Positions 9,124 through 18,600 of a stretch of 33,278 nt of DNA are shown piece after piece. A model generated the notes under the pieces. It searched no databases, was not told where the DNA came from, and worked only from the letters and a program-made list of their open reading frames with translations. This stretch comes from Propionibacteriales bacterium (lineage in GTDB: Bacteria; Actinomycetota; Actinomycetes; Propionibacteriales; Nocardioidaceae). The stretch lies in NCBI GenBank assembly GCA_026392465.1, contig JAPLCA010000008.1, positions 198,916 through 232,193 of the forward strand, in the 5' to 3' direction. Every line of letters begins with the position of its first letter. The first letter of the stretch is position 1. Made by a program: the position numbers and the translations under genes.

Positions 9124-9758
9124 CGTCGGAGCCCGAGGGCACCCACCCCGACGCCGAGTCGGCCGACCCGGGGGTCTCCGCGGAGACCCCCGGCGACGCA
9201 GGGGCCGACGAGGCCGTGGAGGTGCCGACGGGCGAGGAGGAGGTCGTCGAGGAGGCTGCGTCGGTGGACGACGCACCGGCCGAGCCGACCGCCGAGCAGC
9301 AGCTCGCAGAGCGCACCGCCGACCTGCAGCGTCTGCAGGCCGAGTACGTCAACTACCGCAAGCGGGTCGAGCGTGACCGCGCCCAAGCCCGCCAGCAGGG
9401 CGAGGCCGCCGTGCTCCGCTCGCTGCTGACGGTGCTCGACGACATCGGTCGCGCGGAGCAGCACGGTGAGCTCACCGGCGGCTTCAAGGCCGTCGCCGAC
9501 GCCCTCACGCAGGCGCTCAAGGCGCACAAGCTGGAGGCGTTCGGCGCCGAGGGCGACGCGTTCGACCCGCGGCTGCACGAGGCGCTGTTCGCGGCGGGGG
9601 AGTCCGCCGAGGTGAGCGTCACGTCGGTCGGTCCGGTCGTCCGCACCGGCTACAAGGTCGGCGACGAGGTCCTGCGTCACGCGCAGGTCGGCGTCGTCGA
9701 GCCCGCCGAGGGCGACGCAGCGCCCGCACCGGACGAGGCGTCCGCCGAGGACGAGTGA
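9120..9758 (+). CDS. grpE: Nucleotide exchange factor GrpE
   Basis: 212-residue cochaperone that releases ADP from DnaK. The N-terminal 60 residues are acidic and low-complexity, a common GrpE feature. The coiled-coil [30 protein letters not shown] follows, then the conserved [31 protein letters not shown]. The C-terminal beta domain includes [10 protein letters not shown] and [21 protein letters not shown]. The GTG start at 9120 overlaps the dnaK TGA (GTGA), so the gene is translationally coupled. A perfect 26-base palindrome lies inside its first 75 bases (separate entry). Confidence 0.97.
   Translation: MTSEPEGTHPDAESADPGVSAETPGDAGADEAVEVPTGEEEVVEEAASVDDAPAEPTAEQQLAERTADLQRLQAEYVNYRKRVERDRAQARQQGEAAVLRSLLTVLDDIGRAEQHGELTGGFKAVADALTQALKAHKLEAFGAEGDAFDPRLHEALFAAGESAEVSVTSVGPVVRTGYKVGDEVLRHAQVGVVEPAEGDAAPAPDEASAEDE
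9168..9193 (+). repeat. Perfect 26-base palindrome inside the 5' end of grpE
   Basis: Arms 9168-9180 and 9181-9193 are exact reverse complements with no spacer. It encodes the residues PGVSAETPG in the low-complexity GrpE N-terminus. As RNA it could form a very GC-rich hairpin 45 bases after the grpE start and might attenuate transcription or translation past dnaK. That effect is inference. Confidence 0.6.
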
Positions 9759-9763
9759 CCCGG

Positions 9764-9797
9764 CGGCGGGGCGGCGACCACGGTCGTCGCCCCGCCG
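9764..9797 (+). terminator. Strong hairpin between grpE and dnaJ
   Basis: A 15-bp stem with one G-U pair (arms 9764-9778 and 9783-9797, loop of 4) starts 6 bases after the grpE stop. It lacks a T-tract. It can act as a partial terminator or mRNA 3'-end stabiliser that lowers dnaJ-hspR expression relative to dnaK-grpE. The dnaJ Shine-Dalgarno lies about 26 bases after it. Confidence 0.55.
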
Positions 9798-9839
9798 CAC
9801 CACCAGCGACCATCGCGACACGAGAGGAAGGGGTGAGCC

Positions 9840-10994
9840 GTGAGCAACCCGAGTGACTGGGCGAGCAAGGACTTCTACAAGACGCTGGGCGTGTCCAAGG
9901 ACGCGTCGACCGACGAGATCAAGAAGTCCTACCGCAGGCTCGCGCGGGAGAACCACCCCGACTCCAACCCCGGCAACAAGGCGGCGGAGGAGCGCTTCAA
10001 GGAGGTCTCCGAGGCGTACGCCGTCCTGTCGAGCCCGGAGAAGCGCACGCAGTACGACGAGCAGCGGACCCTGTTCGGGCAGTTCAAGGGTGGCTTCGGT
10101 GGTGGGGGGTTCAGCCAGCCCGGCGGCGGCTACGGCGGTCAGAACACCGCTGACTTCGACCTGAGCGACCTGCTCGGCGGCATCTTCGGCGGTGGTGGAC
10201 GGGGCGGACGTCGTCGCCCCCCGCAGGGACGCCGCGGTGACGACATCGAGACCGAGGCCACGATCACCTTCCAGCAGGCGGTCGAGGGCGCGACCCTCCC
10301 GCTGCGGATGACGAGCGACGAGGCCTGCCCGACGTGCCACGGCACGGGCGCCAAGCCCGGCACGGTGCCGAAGGTGTGCACGAAGTGCCAGGGCAGCGGT
10401 ATGCAGACGAGTGCGTCCGGTGGCGTGTTCGCCATGACGGAGCCCTGCTCGCAGTGCCGCGGTCGAGGCCTCGTCGTGGAGCACGAGTGCACCACCTGCC
10501 GCGGCACGGGGCGTGCCCCCTCGAGCCGGACCCTGCAGGTGCGGGTGCCGGCCGGGGTGAAGGACGGCCAGAAGATCCGGCTGAAGGGCAAGGGCGGACG
10601 CGGCGAGGGTGGTGCCCCCGACGGCGACCTCTTCCTGCTCGTCCACGTCGAGCCGCACTCGATGTTCGGGCGCAAGGGCGACCACCTCACCATCACGGTC
10701 CCGGTCGCGTTCGACGAGGCCGTGCTCGGTGCGCAGATCAGCGTGCCCACGCTCGACGGTCCGCCGGTGCGGCTGAAGATCCCGGCGGGCACGCCGTCGG
10801 GCCGGACGTTCCGTGCCAAGGGCAAGGGAGCGGCCACGAAGTCCGGCACCCGCGGCGACCTGCTGGTCACCGTGGAGGTGCAGGTACCCTCCGACCTCGA
10901 CGACGCCCAGCGCGCGGCGGTCGAGGCCCTGCGTCAGGCGCGCGGCGCCGCCACCCCGCGTGACGGCCTGTTCGAGGAGGTCGGCACGGCATGA
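9840..10994 (+). CDS. dnaJ: Cochaperone DnaJ (Hsp40)
   Basis: 384-residue class I DnaJ. The J domain (about 10-75) has the essential HPD at 39-41 in [11 protein letters not shown] Gly/Phe-rich stretch follows (about 82-120). Four CxxCxGxG zinc-binding repeats are complete: C163/C166, C180/C183, C203/C206 and C217/C220. The C-terminal substrate-binding domains include [25 protein letters not shown] and [35 protein letters not shown] at 9840 is chosen for the AGAGGAAGGGG Shine-Dalgarno at 9823-9833. DnaJ delivers clients to DnaK and stimulates its ATPase. The stop overlaps the hspR ATG (ATGA). Confidence 0.98.
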   Translation: MSNPSDWASKDFYKTLGVSKDASTDEIKKSYRRLARENHPDSNPGNKAAEERFKEVSEAYAVLSSPEKRTQYDEQRTLFGQFKGGFGGGGFSQPGGGYGGQNTADFDLSDLLGGIFGGGGRGGRRRPPQGRRGDDIETEATITFQQAVEGATLPLRMTSDEACPTCHGTGAKPGTVPKVCTKCQGSGMQTSASGGVFAMTEPCSQCRGRGLVVEHECTTCRGTGRAPSSRTLQVRVPAGVKDGQKIRLKGKGGRGEGGAPDGDLFLLVHVEPHSMFGRKGDHLTITVPVAFDEAVLGAQISVPTLDGPPVRLKIPAGTPSGRTFRAKGKGAATKSGTRGDLLVTVEVQVPSDLDDAQRAAVEALRQARGAATPRDGLFEEVGTA

Positions 10995-11386
10995 CCGACA
11001 TGCCCTTCACCCCGCCGGGTCCCGACGCGAAGGTGTTCGTCATCAGCGTCGCGGCCGAGCTGTCGGGGCTGCACCCGCAGACGTTGCGCACCTACGACCG
11101 GCTCGGCATCGTCGAGGCCGGTCGCACCGGCGGCGGTGGCCGTCGCTACTCGCTGCGCGACGTCGAGCTCCTGCGCACGGTCGCGCGCCTCACCGCTGAG
11201 GGGCTGGGGCTGGAGGGCGTGAAGCGCGTGATCGCGCTGGAGAACCAGGTGCTGGCCCTCCAGCAGAAGGTCGCCGAGCTCCAGTCGGAGCTGGCGGCCG
11301 CGCACCACGCCCTCGGCACGGTGCAGAACCTGCCCGTCCTGGCGCAGCAGACGCAGCTCACCGTCTGGCGCCGCCCCGCTCGCTGA
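10991..11386 (+). CDS. hspR: Heat-shock repressor HspR, MerR family
   Basis: 131-residue MerR-family repressor. The winged helix (about 15-75) reads [53 protein letters not shown], typical of HspR. A leucine-rich dimerisation coiled coil follows ([27 protein letters not shown]). It overlaps dnaJ by 4 bases, so it is the last gene of the chaperone operon. Known HspR proteins bind HAIR sites with DnaK as co-repressor; a HAIR-like site is present in front of dnaK. A small 6-bp hairpin (11376-11390) spans its stop codon, and the next gene converges after 10 bases. Confidence 0.96.
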   Translation: MTDMPFTPPGPDAKVFVISVAAELSGLHPQTLRTYDRLGIVEAGRTGGGGRRYSLRDVELLRTVARLTAEGLGLEGVKRVIALENQVLALQQKVAELQSELAAAHHALGTVQNLPVLAQQTQLTVWRRPAR

Positions 11387-11396
11387 GCGGCCGTCG

Positions 11397-12533
11397 CTAC
11401 GCGCTCTCGACCTGCGCCTCCCAGCCGGGGACGGCGAGGCGGAGCGCGACCAGCAGCTCGAGCCGACGGTCGGGGTCGGTCAAGGGGTCGTCCAGCATGC
11501 GCTTCGCGGTGGCGAGGCGCGTGTGGATGGTCTGGGCGGGCGTGCCCGTCTGGCGCGCGAGGACGTTGACCGGCGTGCCGCGCTCGAGCCAGTCCAGGAC
11601 GGTGCGACCCAGGGCGGCGCGGCGCACCGCGGGCAGCTCGAGGAACGGACCGAGTCGCGAGCCGGTGAGCAGGTCGGCAAGCAGGGGCGAGCCGTGCACC
11701 ATCACCTGCGTCAGGACGTCGCGGGTCTGCGTGACCGGCGCCTCCGGGGCGGCGACGGCGGCGGTCGTGCGGGTCAGGCGGGCGGCTTCGGGAAGCTCCA
11801 CGAGGGGCACGACGGGCCCGCGCGCGACGTCGACTCCGCTGCGTCGGCGCACCTGGTCGTTGGTCCACGTGGCGGGCACGGCGCTCTCGCCGGGCGCCGT
11901 CCCCGCGAGGACGTCCTCGTGCTCGCGCAGTGCGGGGTCGAGCGCCGCGTCGGGGTCGATCGCCACGACCGGCGTGAGGCGGACGGACGGGTCCAGGCCG
12001 CAGGCCAGGGCGAAGCCACGCAGGGTCCGGACGTCACCCGAGCCGAACGCGGCCCGGGACAGGGCGTGACGACGCCGCTCCGGCGCGAGCGCGTGGAAGC
12101 GCTGCATCGTCTGCATGCCCTGGCGGATGTGCCCGAGGATGCGCATCAGGTACTCCTGCACCGACCGCGACAACGCCTCGGAGTCGAGCTGGTCGAGCTG
12201 GCGCAGCAGCACCGGCATGACGTGCCGGCGCAGACCCCGCCCGATGGCGCGCAGTGCCACCGTCAGGTCGTCGTCGGTGAGCCCGTGCACCGTCTGCAGC
12301 TCGCCGAAGTGCGTGCACTCGGCCGCCACCGCCTGGGCGGCGGCCCGGGGGTCGCCGTCGTGGGTGAGGAACGCGTCGACGCACGACCCGGCGAGGCGGG
12401 CGCTGACGACCGCTCCGTTCGGGACGGAGTCACGCACGAGTCTTTCGACCTGGCCGCGCAACCCCGCCCCGTCAGGGAGGGAGTTCGACGGGGGGTGCGG
12501 GAGGGATGGGTGCACCTCTCCCGTCGTCGTCAT
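11397..12533 (-). CDS. PucR/CdaR-type transcriptional regulator (first of three)
   Basis: 378-residue regulator. The C-terminus has the PucR-type helix-turn-helix (HTH_30): GRTVLDWLERGTPVNVLARQTGTPAQTIHTRLATAKRMLDDPLTD, then the closing LELLVALRLAVPGWEAQ. The N-terminal 180 residues are helical and resemble the sensing half of this family; the middle holds a VVAIDPD segment like a degenerate GGDEF-like domain. ATG 12533 is preferred over an in-frame TTG at 12569. A regulatory palindrome lies 72 bases upstream. It follows the degenerate P-type-ATPase gene in the same direction and converges with hspR. It is the most divergent of the three regulators in this window. Ligand and target genes are not known; the palindrome copies are candidate targets. 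Confidence 0.85.
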   Translation of the reverse strand: MTTTGEVHPSLPHPPSNSLPDGAGLRGQVERLVRDSVPNGAVVSARLAGSCVDAFLTHDGDPRAAAQAVAAECTHFGELQTVHGLTDDDLTVALRAIGRGLRRHVMPVLLRQLDQLDSEALSRSVQEYLMRILGHIRQGMQTMQRFHALAPERRRHALSRAAFGSGDVRTLRGFALACGLDPSVRLTPVVAIDPDAALDPALREHEDVLAGTAPGESAVPATWTNDQVRRRSGVDVARGPVVPLVELPEAARLTRTTAAVAAPEAPVTQTRDVLTQVMVHGSPLLADLLTGSRLGPFLELPAVRRAALGRTVLDWLERGTPVNVLARQTGTPAQTIHTRLATAKRMLDDPLTDPDRRLELLVALRLAVPGWEAQVESA

Positions 12534-12603
12534 GGGTGCACGGTCACAGGGGCCGTGGGGCCGCGTCAACGCTCGCCGGCCGACCGGCCCGAACGGCGTG
12601 GAA

Positions 12604-12625
12604 ACTTGTCACGCGGGTGACAAGT
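12604..12625. promoter_or_regulatory. Palindromic operator candidate, copy 1
   Basis: Core TTGTCACGCGGGTGACAA at 12606-12623; the arms extend to 9 bases each around a 4-base centre. It sits just past the stop of the degenerate P-type-ATPase gene and 72 bases before the ATG of the first PucR gene, with a TTGACG -35-like hexamer at 12564-12569 between. One of seven copies in the window. Confidence 0.75.
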
Positions 12626-14064
12626 CAGGAGGCCGTTCGAGTCCCTGCCGACAGCACCGTGACGCCTGCGCCGAGCCCGGCCGCGACGCTCGCGAGCCCG
12701 GGCCCGAGAAGGCCGGCCGCGGCGAGGAAGCCGGCGACGGCGCTGCAGGTCAGGGCCACGACAAGCCCGCGCCGTGCCGCGCTGACCGCGGCGCGGGACG
12801 CGCGCACGGCGGTCGCGACGCGCAGCACGTCGAGGTCGGGCAGGCCGAGGTCGTCGGCCAGGGTCGACGACGCCGCGACGTGCAGCACCCGCTGTCCCTC
12901 GCGTGCCCTGGTCTCGACGTCGGCCTGCTGCCCGGCCACGTCGACGTCGCCCGCAGCGTCGACGACGCCTACCTGGCGCGCGACCTCTCGGGTGCGGGCG
13001 TCGGTGTCGGCGGAGCGGAGGGCGACGTCGAGTCCGAGGTCGCGCAGGGCCTGCACGCCCTCGGCGGCGTCGGGGCGGACGTCGTCGCCGACGGTGAGCG
13101 TGCCGAGCACGCGGGCGTCGACCTCGACGGCGAGGGTCGTCCAGGTGCCGGGCCGGGGTTCGAGACCGAGCCACGCCGGGTCGCCGACGCGGACGGGATG
13201 CCGGTCGACCCGACCTGACACGCCGGTGTCGCCGTGGCTCTGCACCTCGGTGACCCGGCCGCGGCCGGAGAGGCGGGAGATCGCGCGGGCGACCCGGTCG
13301 TCACGCTCGTGCTCCAGGGCGCCGGCGAACCAGCGCAGGTTGCGGTCGTGGTCGGGCTCGACGGGGTCGACCGACGTCACGCGGAGGCCTCCGGTCGTGA
13401 CGGTGCCGTCCTTGTCGAGGAGGACGACGTCGGCGGCGGCCACGTCGGCGACGGCGGCGGGATGCGGCAGGCCGATGTCGCGGCGGGCGACCCCGGCCCG
13501 CGCCGACCGCAGGGCCGCAGGGCCGGCGCAGAGTGCCGCGGCGGGCCCGGCGGCCACGAGCACCGCGGCCGCGACGAGGAGTCCGCGGTCGGGGGTGTCG
13601 GCCACGGCCCACCCGATCCCGGTCACGACGGCTCCGGCGGCGAGCAGGACCGTGGCGGCGCCGGGAACGTCCACGAGGCTCTGCTCCCCGCGCCAGCGGA
13701 GGACGAGGCTGAGCAGCGCGGCGGAGGCGACGACCGCGACCGCCATGGTCGGGGTGGTGTCGACGACCGTCTCGACGACGGTGGCGGCGAGCGCGACGAG
13801 GAGGCCGACGCTGCCGATCATCCCGGGCCCGACGCGGCGGCGCGCCAGCTCGACCGCCGCCTCTCGGTGCACCGGCACGGCCAGCGCGACGGCGAGGACG
13901 GCGACGCCGACGAGCACCCACCGCCAGCCGTCGAAGTGCAGGTCGGGCACCATCGACACGCTCACGGTCGACGCGGTGAGCAGCAGCCCGAGGACGAAGG
14001 TGAGCGCGAGGCAGCGGTGCGGGCCGCGCGAGGAGAGGCCGGTGGCCGCGTGGGCAGCGGTCAC
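12625..14064 (-). CDS. Degenerate P-type ATPase-like membrane protein
   Basis: 479-residue protein with the layout of a heavy-metal P-type ATPase but stripped of key parts. Six membrane segments precede the phosphorylation site and about two follow it, as in P1B pumps. D217 lies in VVLLDKDGTVTTGG, compared with the canonical DKTGTLT. The CPC metal motif is replaced by AAGPAAALCAGP. The loop between the fourth and fifth segments is only about 15 residues, so the actuator domain with TGE is absent. The GDGxNDxPAL motif is missing after RTREVARQVGVVDAAGDV. Transport activity is therefore unlikely. GTG 14064 overlaps the TGA of the second PucR gene, so the two are coupled; it may be a sensor or partner of that regulator (inference). 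Confidence 0.82.
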   Translation of the reverse strand: MTAAHAATGLSSRGPHRCLALTFVLGLLLTASTVSVSMVPDLHFDGWRWVLVGVAVLAVALAVPVHREAAVELARRRVGPGMIGSVGLLVALAATVVETVVDTTPTMAVAVVASAALLSLVLRWRGEQSLVDVPGAATVLLAAGAVVTGIGWAVADTPDRGLLVAAAVLVAAGPAAALCAGPAALRSARAGVARRDIGLPHPAAVADVAAADVVLLDKDGTVTTGGLRVTSVDPVEPDHDRNLRWFAGALEHERDDRVARAISRLSGRGRVTEVQSHGDTGVSGRVDRHPVRVGDPAWLGLEPRPGTWTTLAVEVDARVLGTLTVGDDVRPDAAEGVQALRDLGLDVALRSADTDARTREVARQVGVVDAAGDVDVAGQQADVETRAREGQRVLHVAASSTLADDLGLPDLDVLRVATAVRASRAAVSAARRGLVVALTCSAVAGFLAAAGLLGPGLASVAAGLGAGVTVLSAGTRTAS

Positions 14065-15248
14065 GGGGTGTCCTCCGCCCGGAAGCGCTCGAAGTCGCTC
14101 TGGTCGCCGGCCTTCCACAGCGGCACGCTCGCCTTGAGCAGCATCGTCAGCTGCACGAGGAACTCCGTGTCGTGCATCGCCTCGCCGAACAGCTCGTTGA
14201 TGCGCTTCCAGCGGTAGCGGACCGTCTGCGGGTGCACGCCCAGACGGGCGGCGATCGCCGGTGCGCTGTCGCGGGTCTCGAGCCAGACGAGCAGCGTCTC
14301 GGAGAGGATCTCGCGCGAGTTCGGGGTCTCGGCGAGCAGGGGGCTCAGCAGCTCCTGCCCGAGCTGCTGGCGCAGCGTGGGCTCGGCGTGCAGCCAGATC
14401 TGCGTGCGGTGGGCCCGGCAGTCGATCACCTGCGCGTCGGGGATCACCCCGCGGCGCACCAGCTCGAGCGCCCGGCGCGCCCAGCGGAACGCCGAGGGCA
14501 CGTCGGCCGGCTCGACGGCCCAGCCGACCGCGGCGCGGGGGACGCCGGCGTCGACGAGCGCCGCCGTCATGCAGTCCTGGTGCGTGGCGTCGACCATGAC
14601 AACGACGGTGTCGTCGTGGCCGACGAGCAGCGCGTCGCGCGAGAGCACACCGAGGTCGCGGCGCTCTCCTCCGAGCTCGGCCACGGCGAGCACGATCGAG
14701 GTGGGGATCCGCCAGACCGTGTCGCTGCCGGGCTCGGCGGTGCCGGTGAGGAGCTGCTCGGCGAGGACGGCGCGTGCACGGTTCGGGTCCGCCTCGCGCT
14801 GCCGGACCGTCTCGGTGTGCCCGGCCTCGACTTGCTCGACGAGGTGGTCGACGAAGGCCAGCAGGCCGTCGGAGACGACGGCCGGTGTCGTGCCGTCGAC
14901 GGTGAGGTGCCGCAACCGCGACCACGCCGTGCGCGTGCCGGTGCCGAGGGCCAGGTGGAAGTCGTCGAGCGAGCGGCCGGCGCGGGCCTCGCAGCGACCG
15001 ATCGAGCGGAACATCTCGTCGAGGCCGCGGTCGCGGTGGGGCGCGCCGTCGAGCTCGTCGAGGAAGCGGTGGAGCGCGGTGGTGACCGCCTCGACCACGA
15101 TCGGGTGGCGGGGCGACTCCCCGTAGTAGGGGATGCGCGCGCAGACGGCGTCGACGAGACCGGTGGCCAGCTCGGGCACCTCGCGGCGCAGACGCCGTGC
15201 GTGGGAGGCGACGAGGTCGGACGTGGGGCGGTCCGCGGACAGCGTCAT
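14061..15248 (-). CDS. PucR/CdaR-type transcriptional regulator (second of three)
   Basis: 395-residue regulator. The N-terminal domain (HARRLRREVPELATGLVDAVCARIPYYGE) resembles the RsbRD-type sensing domain found in PucR proteins. A central GGDEF-like region includes IVLAVAELGG and TVVVMVDA. The C-terminal HTH_30 is SETLLVWLETRDSAPAIAARLGVHPQTVRYRWKRINELFGEAM. ATG 15248 is chosen over an in-frame GTG at 15314, because the likely promoter -10 (15318-15323) sits too close to 15314. The stop overlaps the GTG of the degenerate P-type-ATPase gene. The gene is divergent from the LPDTG surface protein gene, with a 30-bp palindrome between them, so it could control both itself and that gene. It is closer to the third PucR protein than to the first. 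Confidence 0.9.
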   Translation of the reverse strand: MTLSADRPTSDLVASHARRLRREVPELATGLVDAVCARIPYYGESPRHPIVVEAVTTALHRFLDELDGAPHRDRGLDEMFRSIGRCEARAGRSLDDFHLALGTGTRTAWSRLRHLTVDGTTPAVVSDGLLAFVDHLVEQVEAGHTETVRQREADPNRARAVLAEQLLTGTAEPGSDTVWRIPTSIVLAVAELGGERRDLGVLSRDALLVGHDDTVVVMVDATHQDCMTAALVDAGVPRAAVGWAVEPADVPSAFRWARRALELVRRGVIPDAQVIDCRAHRTQIWLHAEPTLRQQLGQELLSPLLAETPNSREILSETLLVWLETRDSAPAIAARLGVHPQTVRYRWKRINELFGEAMHDTEFLVQLTMLLKASVPLWKAGDQSDFERFRAEDTP

Positions 15249-15317
15249 CGCGCGGATCCGTGCGGTCCAGGTCCCATCGTCGGCTCCCCGTTCCGATGAC
15301 TCGTGTGGCTGCACCGA

Positions 15318-15346
15318 GTTCTACCCCGTCGCCGGGCGCACGTCAA
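15318..15346 (-). promoter_or_regulatory. Sigma-A-like promoter of the second PucR gene
   Basis: On the minus strand TTGACG (15346-15341) and TAGAAC (15323-15318) are separated by 17 bases. The transcription start would fall near 15311, giving a leader of about 63 bases before ATG 15248. Confidence 0.55.
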
Positions 15347-15507
15347 CGATACGCCGACCGTGCGACGTGGTCGGGCCGTGGTCGGACGTGGTGCACAGGG
15401 CCGTGCCCTCCTGTCGTCGCTCGGAACGGCCCGCTCCGGACCGCGCCCCCGTCGAGGACTGTGCCCCACGACCCGCGTCAGCGCAGGGCGGTCGTCCTCC
15501 ATCGGTC

Positions 15508-15537
15508 CGGTTCTTGTCATGCGGGTGACAAGAACCG
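15508..15537. promoter_or_regulatory. Palindromic operator candidate, copy 2 (longest arms)
   Basis: Core TTGTCATGCGGGTGACAA at 15514-15531, with perfect arms of 12 bases (15508-15519 and 15526-15537). It lies in the 444-base divergent region between the second PucR gene and the LPDTG surface protein gene, 161 bases before the latter's ATG. The same region also holds the PucR promoter (15318-15346), a 12-bp perfect palindrome GTCTGGCCAGAC (15596-15607) and the GGAAGGAC ribosome site (15681-15688). I see no other gene in it. Confidence 0.8.
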
Positions 15538-15692
15538 CGCCGATTTGCGACCGCCGGCTCCGAACGCGCGACGTCGACCCGCCGCGTACGACACGGTCTG
15601 GCCAGACATGTGACCCAGCGCACTGTGCTGCGTCCGCGTCGTCCCGCACCCAGGGACGTCGCGCCCCCCGATGTCGGTACGGAAGGACACCC

Positions 15693-18600
15693 ATGAGGTT
15701 CGGATCTCGACGGACGACCGCCGTGGTCGCTGCAGGTGTGGTGGCGGTGGCCGGCCTGGTGGTCGTGGCGGCCCCCAGCCAGGCGGCGCTGCCGACCAGC
15801 GGCGACCGGATCGCGCACTGGTCGGCGGTCGCCGACCCCGAGGGGGGCAGCAGCGTCGTCCAGCGCGCCGACATCCCCGCGCCGTCCGGCCAGCGGTTCA
15901 CCGAGGTCCTGCCCCTCACGAACGTGGACAACGTGGTGGCCCTGACGGACCGTCAGGAGGTGCACTTCTACGGCTCGGCGAACCTCAACGTGCCGGCCGG
16001 CCTCGACGGGTCGACGGTCCGTGACGTCGACGTCAGCGGGCCGGTCCTCGGCGTCGTGACGGCGAGCGGCGACGTGACGACGTGGAATCGGTTCGGGGGC
16101 GACCAGCCCGCACCGCAGCCGCCCGCCGACCTGTGCCCGGCGACCCAGCTCTCGGTCGGCGGCACCGTCGACTTCGCGGTGGTGCGTTGCGAGGACGGCT
16201 CGGTCGAGGCCTTCGGCCGCAGCGGCGTGCGCTGGAGCGTGCCCGCCGACCTGCCCGAGGTCACCGAGGTCCGGGGCGGTTTCCTGTCCGGTGCGGCCGG
16301 ACCGATCGTCCGCGTGCTGACGAAGGACCAGAAGGTCCTGCAGTGGACGCCGTCCAGCTCGACCGCACCCGTCACGGCGTCGGAGAACCCGGTGACCCAG
16401 GGCAAGCAGGTGGCGAGCCTGACGACGGCCACCGCGCTGACGGCGTCGGGCGCCTTCCTCGACCTCGGGATCAACGACCAGCTGGCCCCGACCCGGCCCG
16501 TGCGACGCGGCGGTGCCACTCCGGCGCTGCTGGCCAAGCCGCTCGCGCACGTCGCCGTCGCCGACACCGGCGCGGGCCAGTACCTCACGCGCGACGGGGA
16601 GTTCGACGGCTGGAGCCCCGACACCGGCGTCATGATCGAGCTGCGCAAGCTCCCGTCGCGGCTGTCGGGGGCGAGCCTCGTGTCCGTCGGCACGGCCTCC
16701 GGCCACAGCGCGGTCATCGTCGCCGACACGGCGGCGCCCGAGGGCCCGAAGGTCACGGCACCGTCTCAGGTTTCGGGCGCCACCAACGGCGCCGCGCGTC
16801 CCGGCGACACGCTCACCGGCAAGGCTGCGACCTTCGACCCGGCCTCCGACGACGTGACCACGCAGTGGCTCGTGGACGGCAAGCCGGTCGCCGGCACGCA
16901 GGACCAGCCCACGTTCGCCGTGACCTCCGCCCAGGTGGGCAGCACCATCGCCTTCCGTACCAGCGCCGCTTTCCCGGACTCCGGCGATCCCGTCGTCTCG
17001 GACTCCTCCGCGGTCACCGTGGTGAAGGCCGAGGGCCCGAGCGTGGTGAAGGTTTCGGCGGTCGAGGGGTTCGGTGCGCCGGACGTGTCGGTCAAGGGGA
17101 CGTTCGCGAGCTTCTCGGAGGAGCCTGAGGATCGTGAGGCGTACTGGTTGGTCGACGGCGAGAAGGTCGCTGGGCAGGGGACGCCGGATGCGAAGGAGCT
17201 GTTGCTGACCGAGGACATGGTGGGCAAGAAGGTGCAGTTCGTGACGGTGGGCTACTTCGCCGACGACGTGGAGGTGGAGTCGGTCTCGGAGCCGTTGACG
17301 GTGCGGGTGAAGCTGGTCGAGGTCTCTCCGCCGACGGTCGAGGGGACACCTGAGGTGGGCTCGACGTTGAAGGTCGCGAAGCCGGCGGTGTTCAACGACG
17401 ACTCGCCCGACGTGACCATCTCGCACAAGTGGTACCGCGACTTCGTCACCGTGGTCGGCGAGGGAGACACCTACACGCTGACCAAGGACGACGTCGGATC
17501 GACGATCTACTACAGCGCCGAGGCGATCCGTCCGGGCGAGGCCTTCCCGGCGTACTCGTTCGACTTCACCGGCATCGGACCCGTCACGAAGGCCGCGCTG
17601 ACGATCACGGGCCTGCCCGTCATCGAGGGCGACGCCGTGGTCGGCAAGACGCTCACCGCGGCTCCCGCGCCATCGAGCGACGAGGACGCGACGGTCGCGT
17701 TCCAGTGGTTCGCCGACGGTCAGCCGATCGACAGTGCGACCGAGAGGACCCTGGTGCTCACCGAGGCCCTCGTCGGGAAGCCGGTCACGGTCCGCCAGAC
17801 GGTGTCACGGGACGGGGCGACCGAACCGGGGGCCGACCTCGCGCAGGCGACGTCGGAGCCGCGGACCGTGAGAGCCAAGCCGGTCGACCTGGCGGTGACG
17901 AAGCCTGCCACCGTCGAGGGCAAGCGCATCGTGGGCCAGACGGTGACCGGTTCGCCGGCCACGTTCAGCGACCCGGAGGCCAGCGTGACCAGCTACTGGA
18001 TGGTCGACGGCAAGCGCACCACGGCGACCGGCACGACCCTCACGCTCACGGCCGAGCACGTCGGCGCCTCGATCCGCTACGTCAGCGTCGCCGAGCGCGC
18101 CGAGGACGACGCCACGGCGGAGTCCGTGAGCGAGGGTCAGGTCGGGCCGGTGCTGGCGCAGGTGGCCGTGAAGACCGCGACGAAGCTGTCGGGCACGGCG
18201 CAGGTCGGCAAGACGCTGACGGCCACCCCCGCGACGTTCACCGGTGGGGAGGTCACGGTCGACGGCTCCTGGTGGGCCGACGGGAAGAAGCTCGACCAAG
18301 GCGGCCTGAATCTGCCGCTGACCGCTGAGCTCGAGGGCGCGGTGATCACGTTCCGTGCCACGGCCAGCCGCTCGGTCGACGGCGTCGATGAGCAGAAGAC
18401 GTCGGACGCGTCGAGCAGGAAGGTGGCCGCGGCCGACACGTCGACCCCGCCCACGACCCCGCCGACCACTCCGCCCGGCGGTGGCACCGACCCGAAGCCC
18501 CCGGCGGCCGGCCAGCCGTCGACGGACATCGTCCAGGGCTCGACCACGGTGGAGCGCGGCGACGTGCTCACGCTCCGACTGAGCCCCCGGCGTGCCGGCG

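Noticed and set aside
7264..9276. 670-codon minus-strand frame opposite dnaK
   Set aside because: Long antisense frames opposite dnaK are a known artefact of its codon pattern; no ribosome site or domain.
15596..15607. Perfect 12-bp palindrome GTCTGGCCAGAC as an additional regulon site
   Set aside because: It does not match the 18-bp consensus and does not recur in the window, so it was left as a note only.
15321..17426. 701-codon minus-strand frame opposite the surface protein gene
   Set aside because: Shadow of the surface protein gene; composition R/H/D/G-rich and no recognisable fold.
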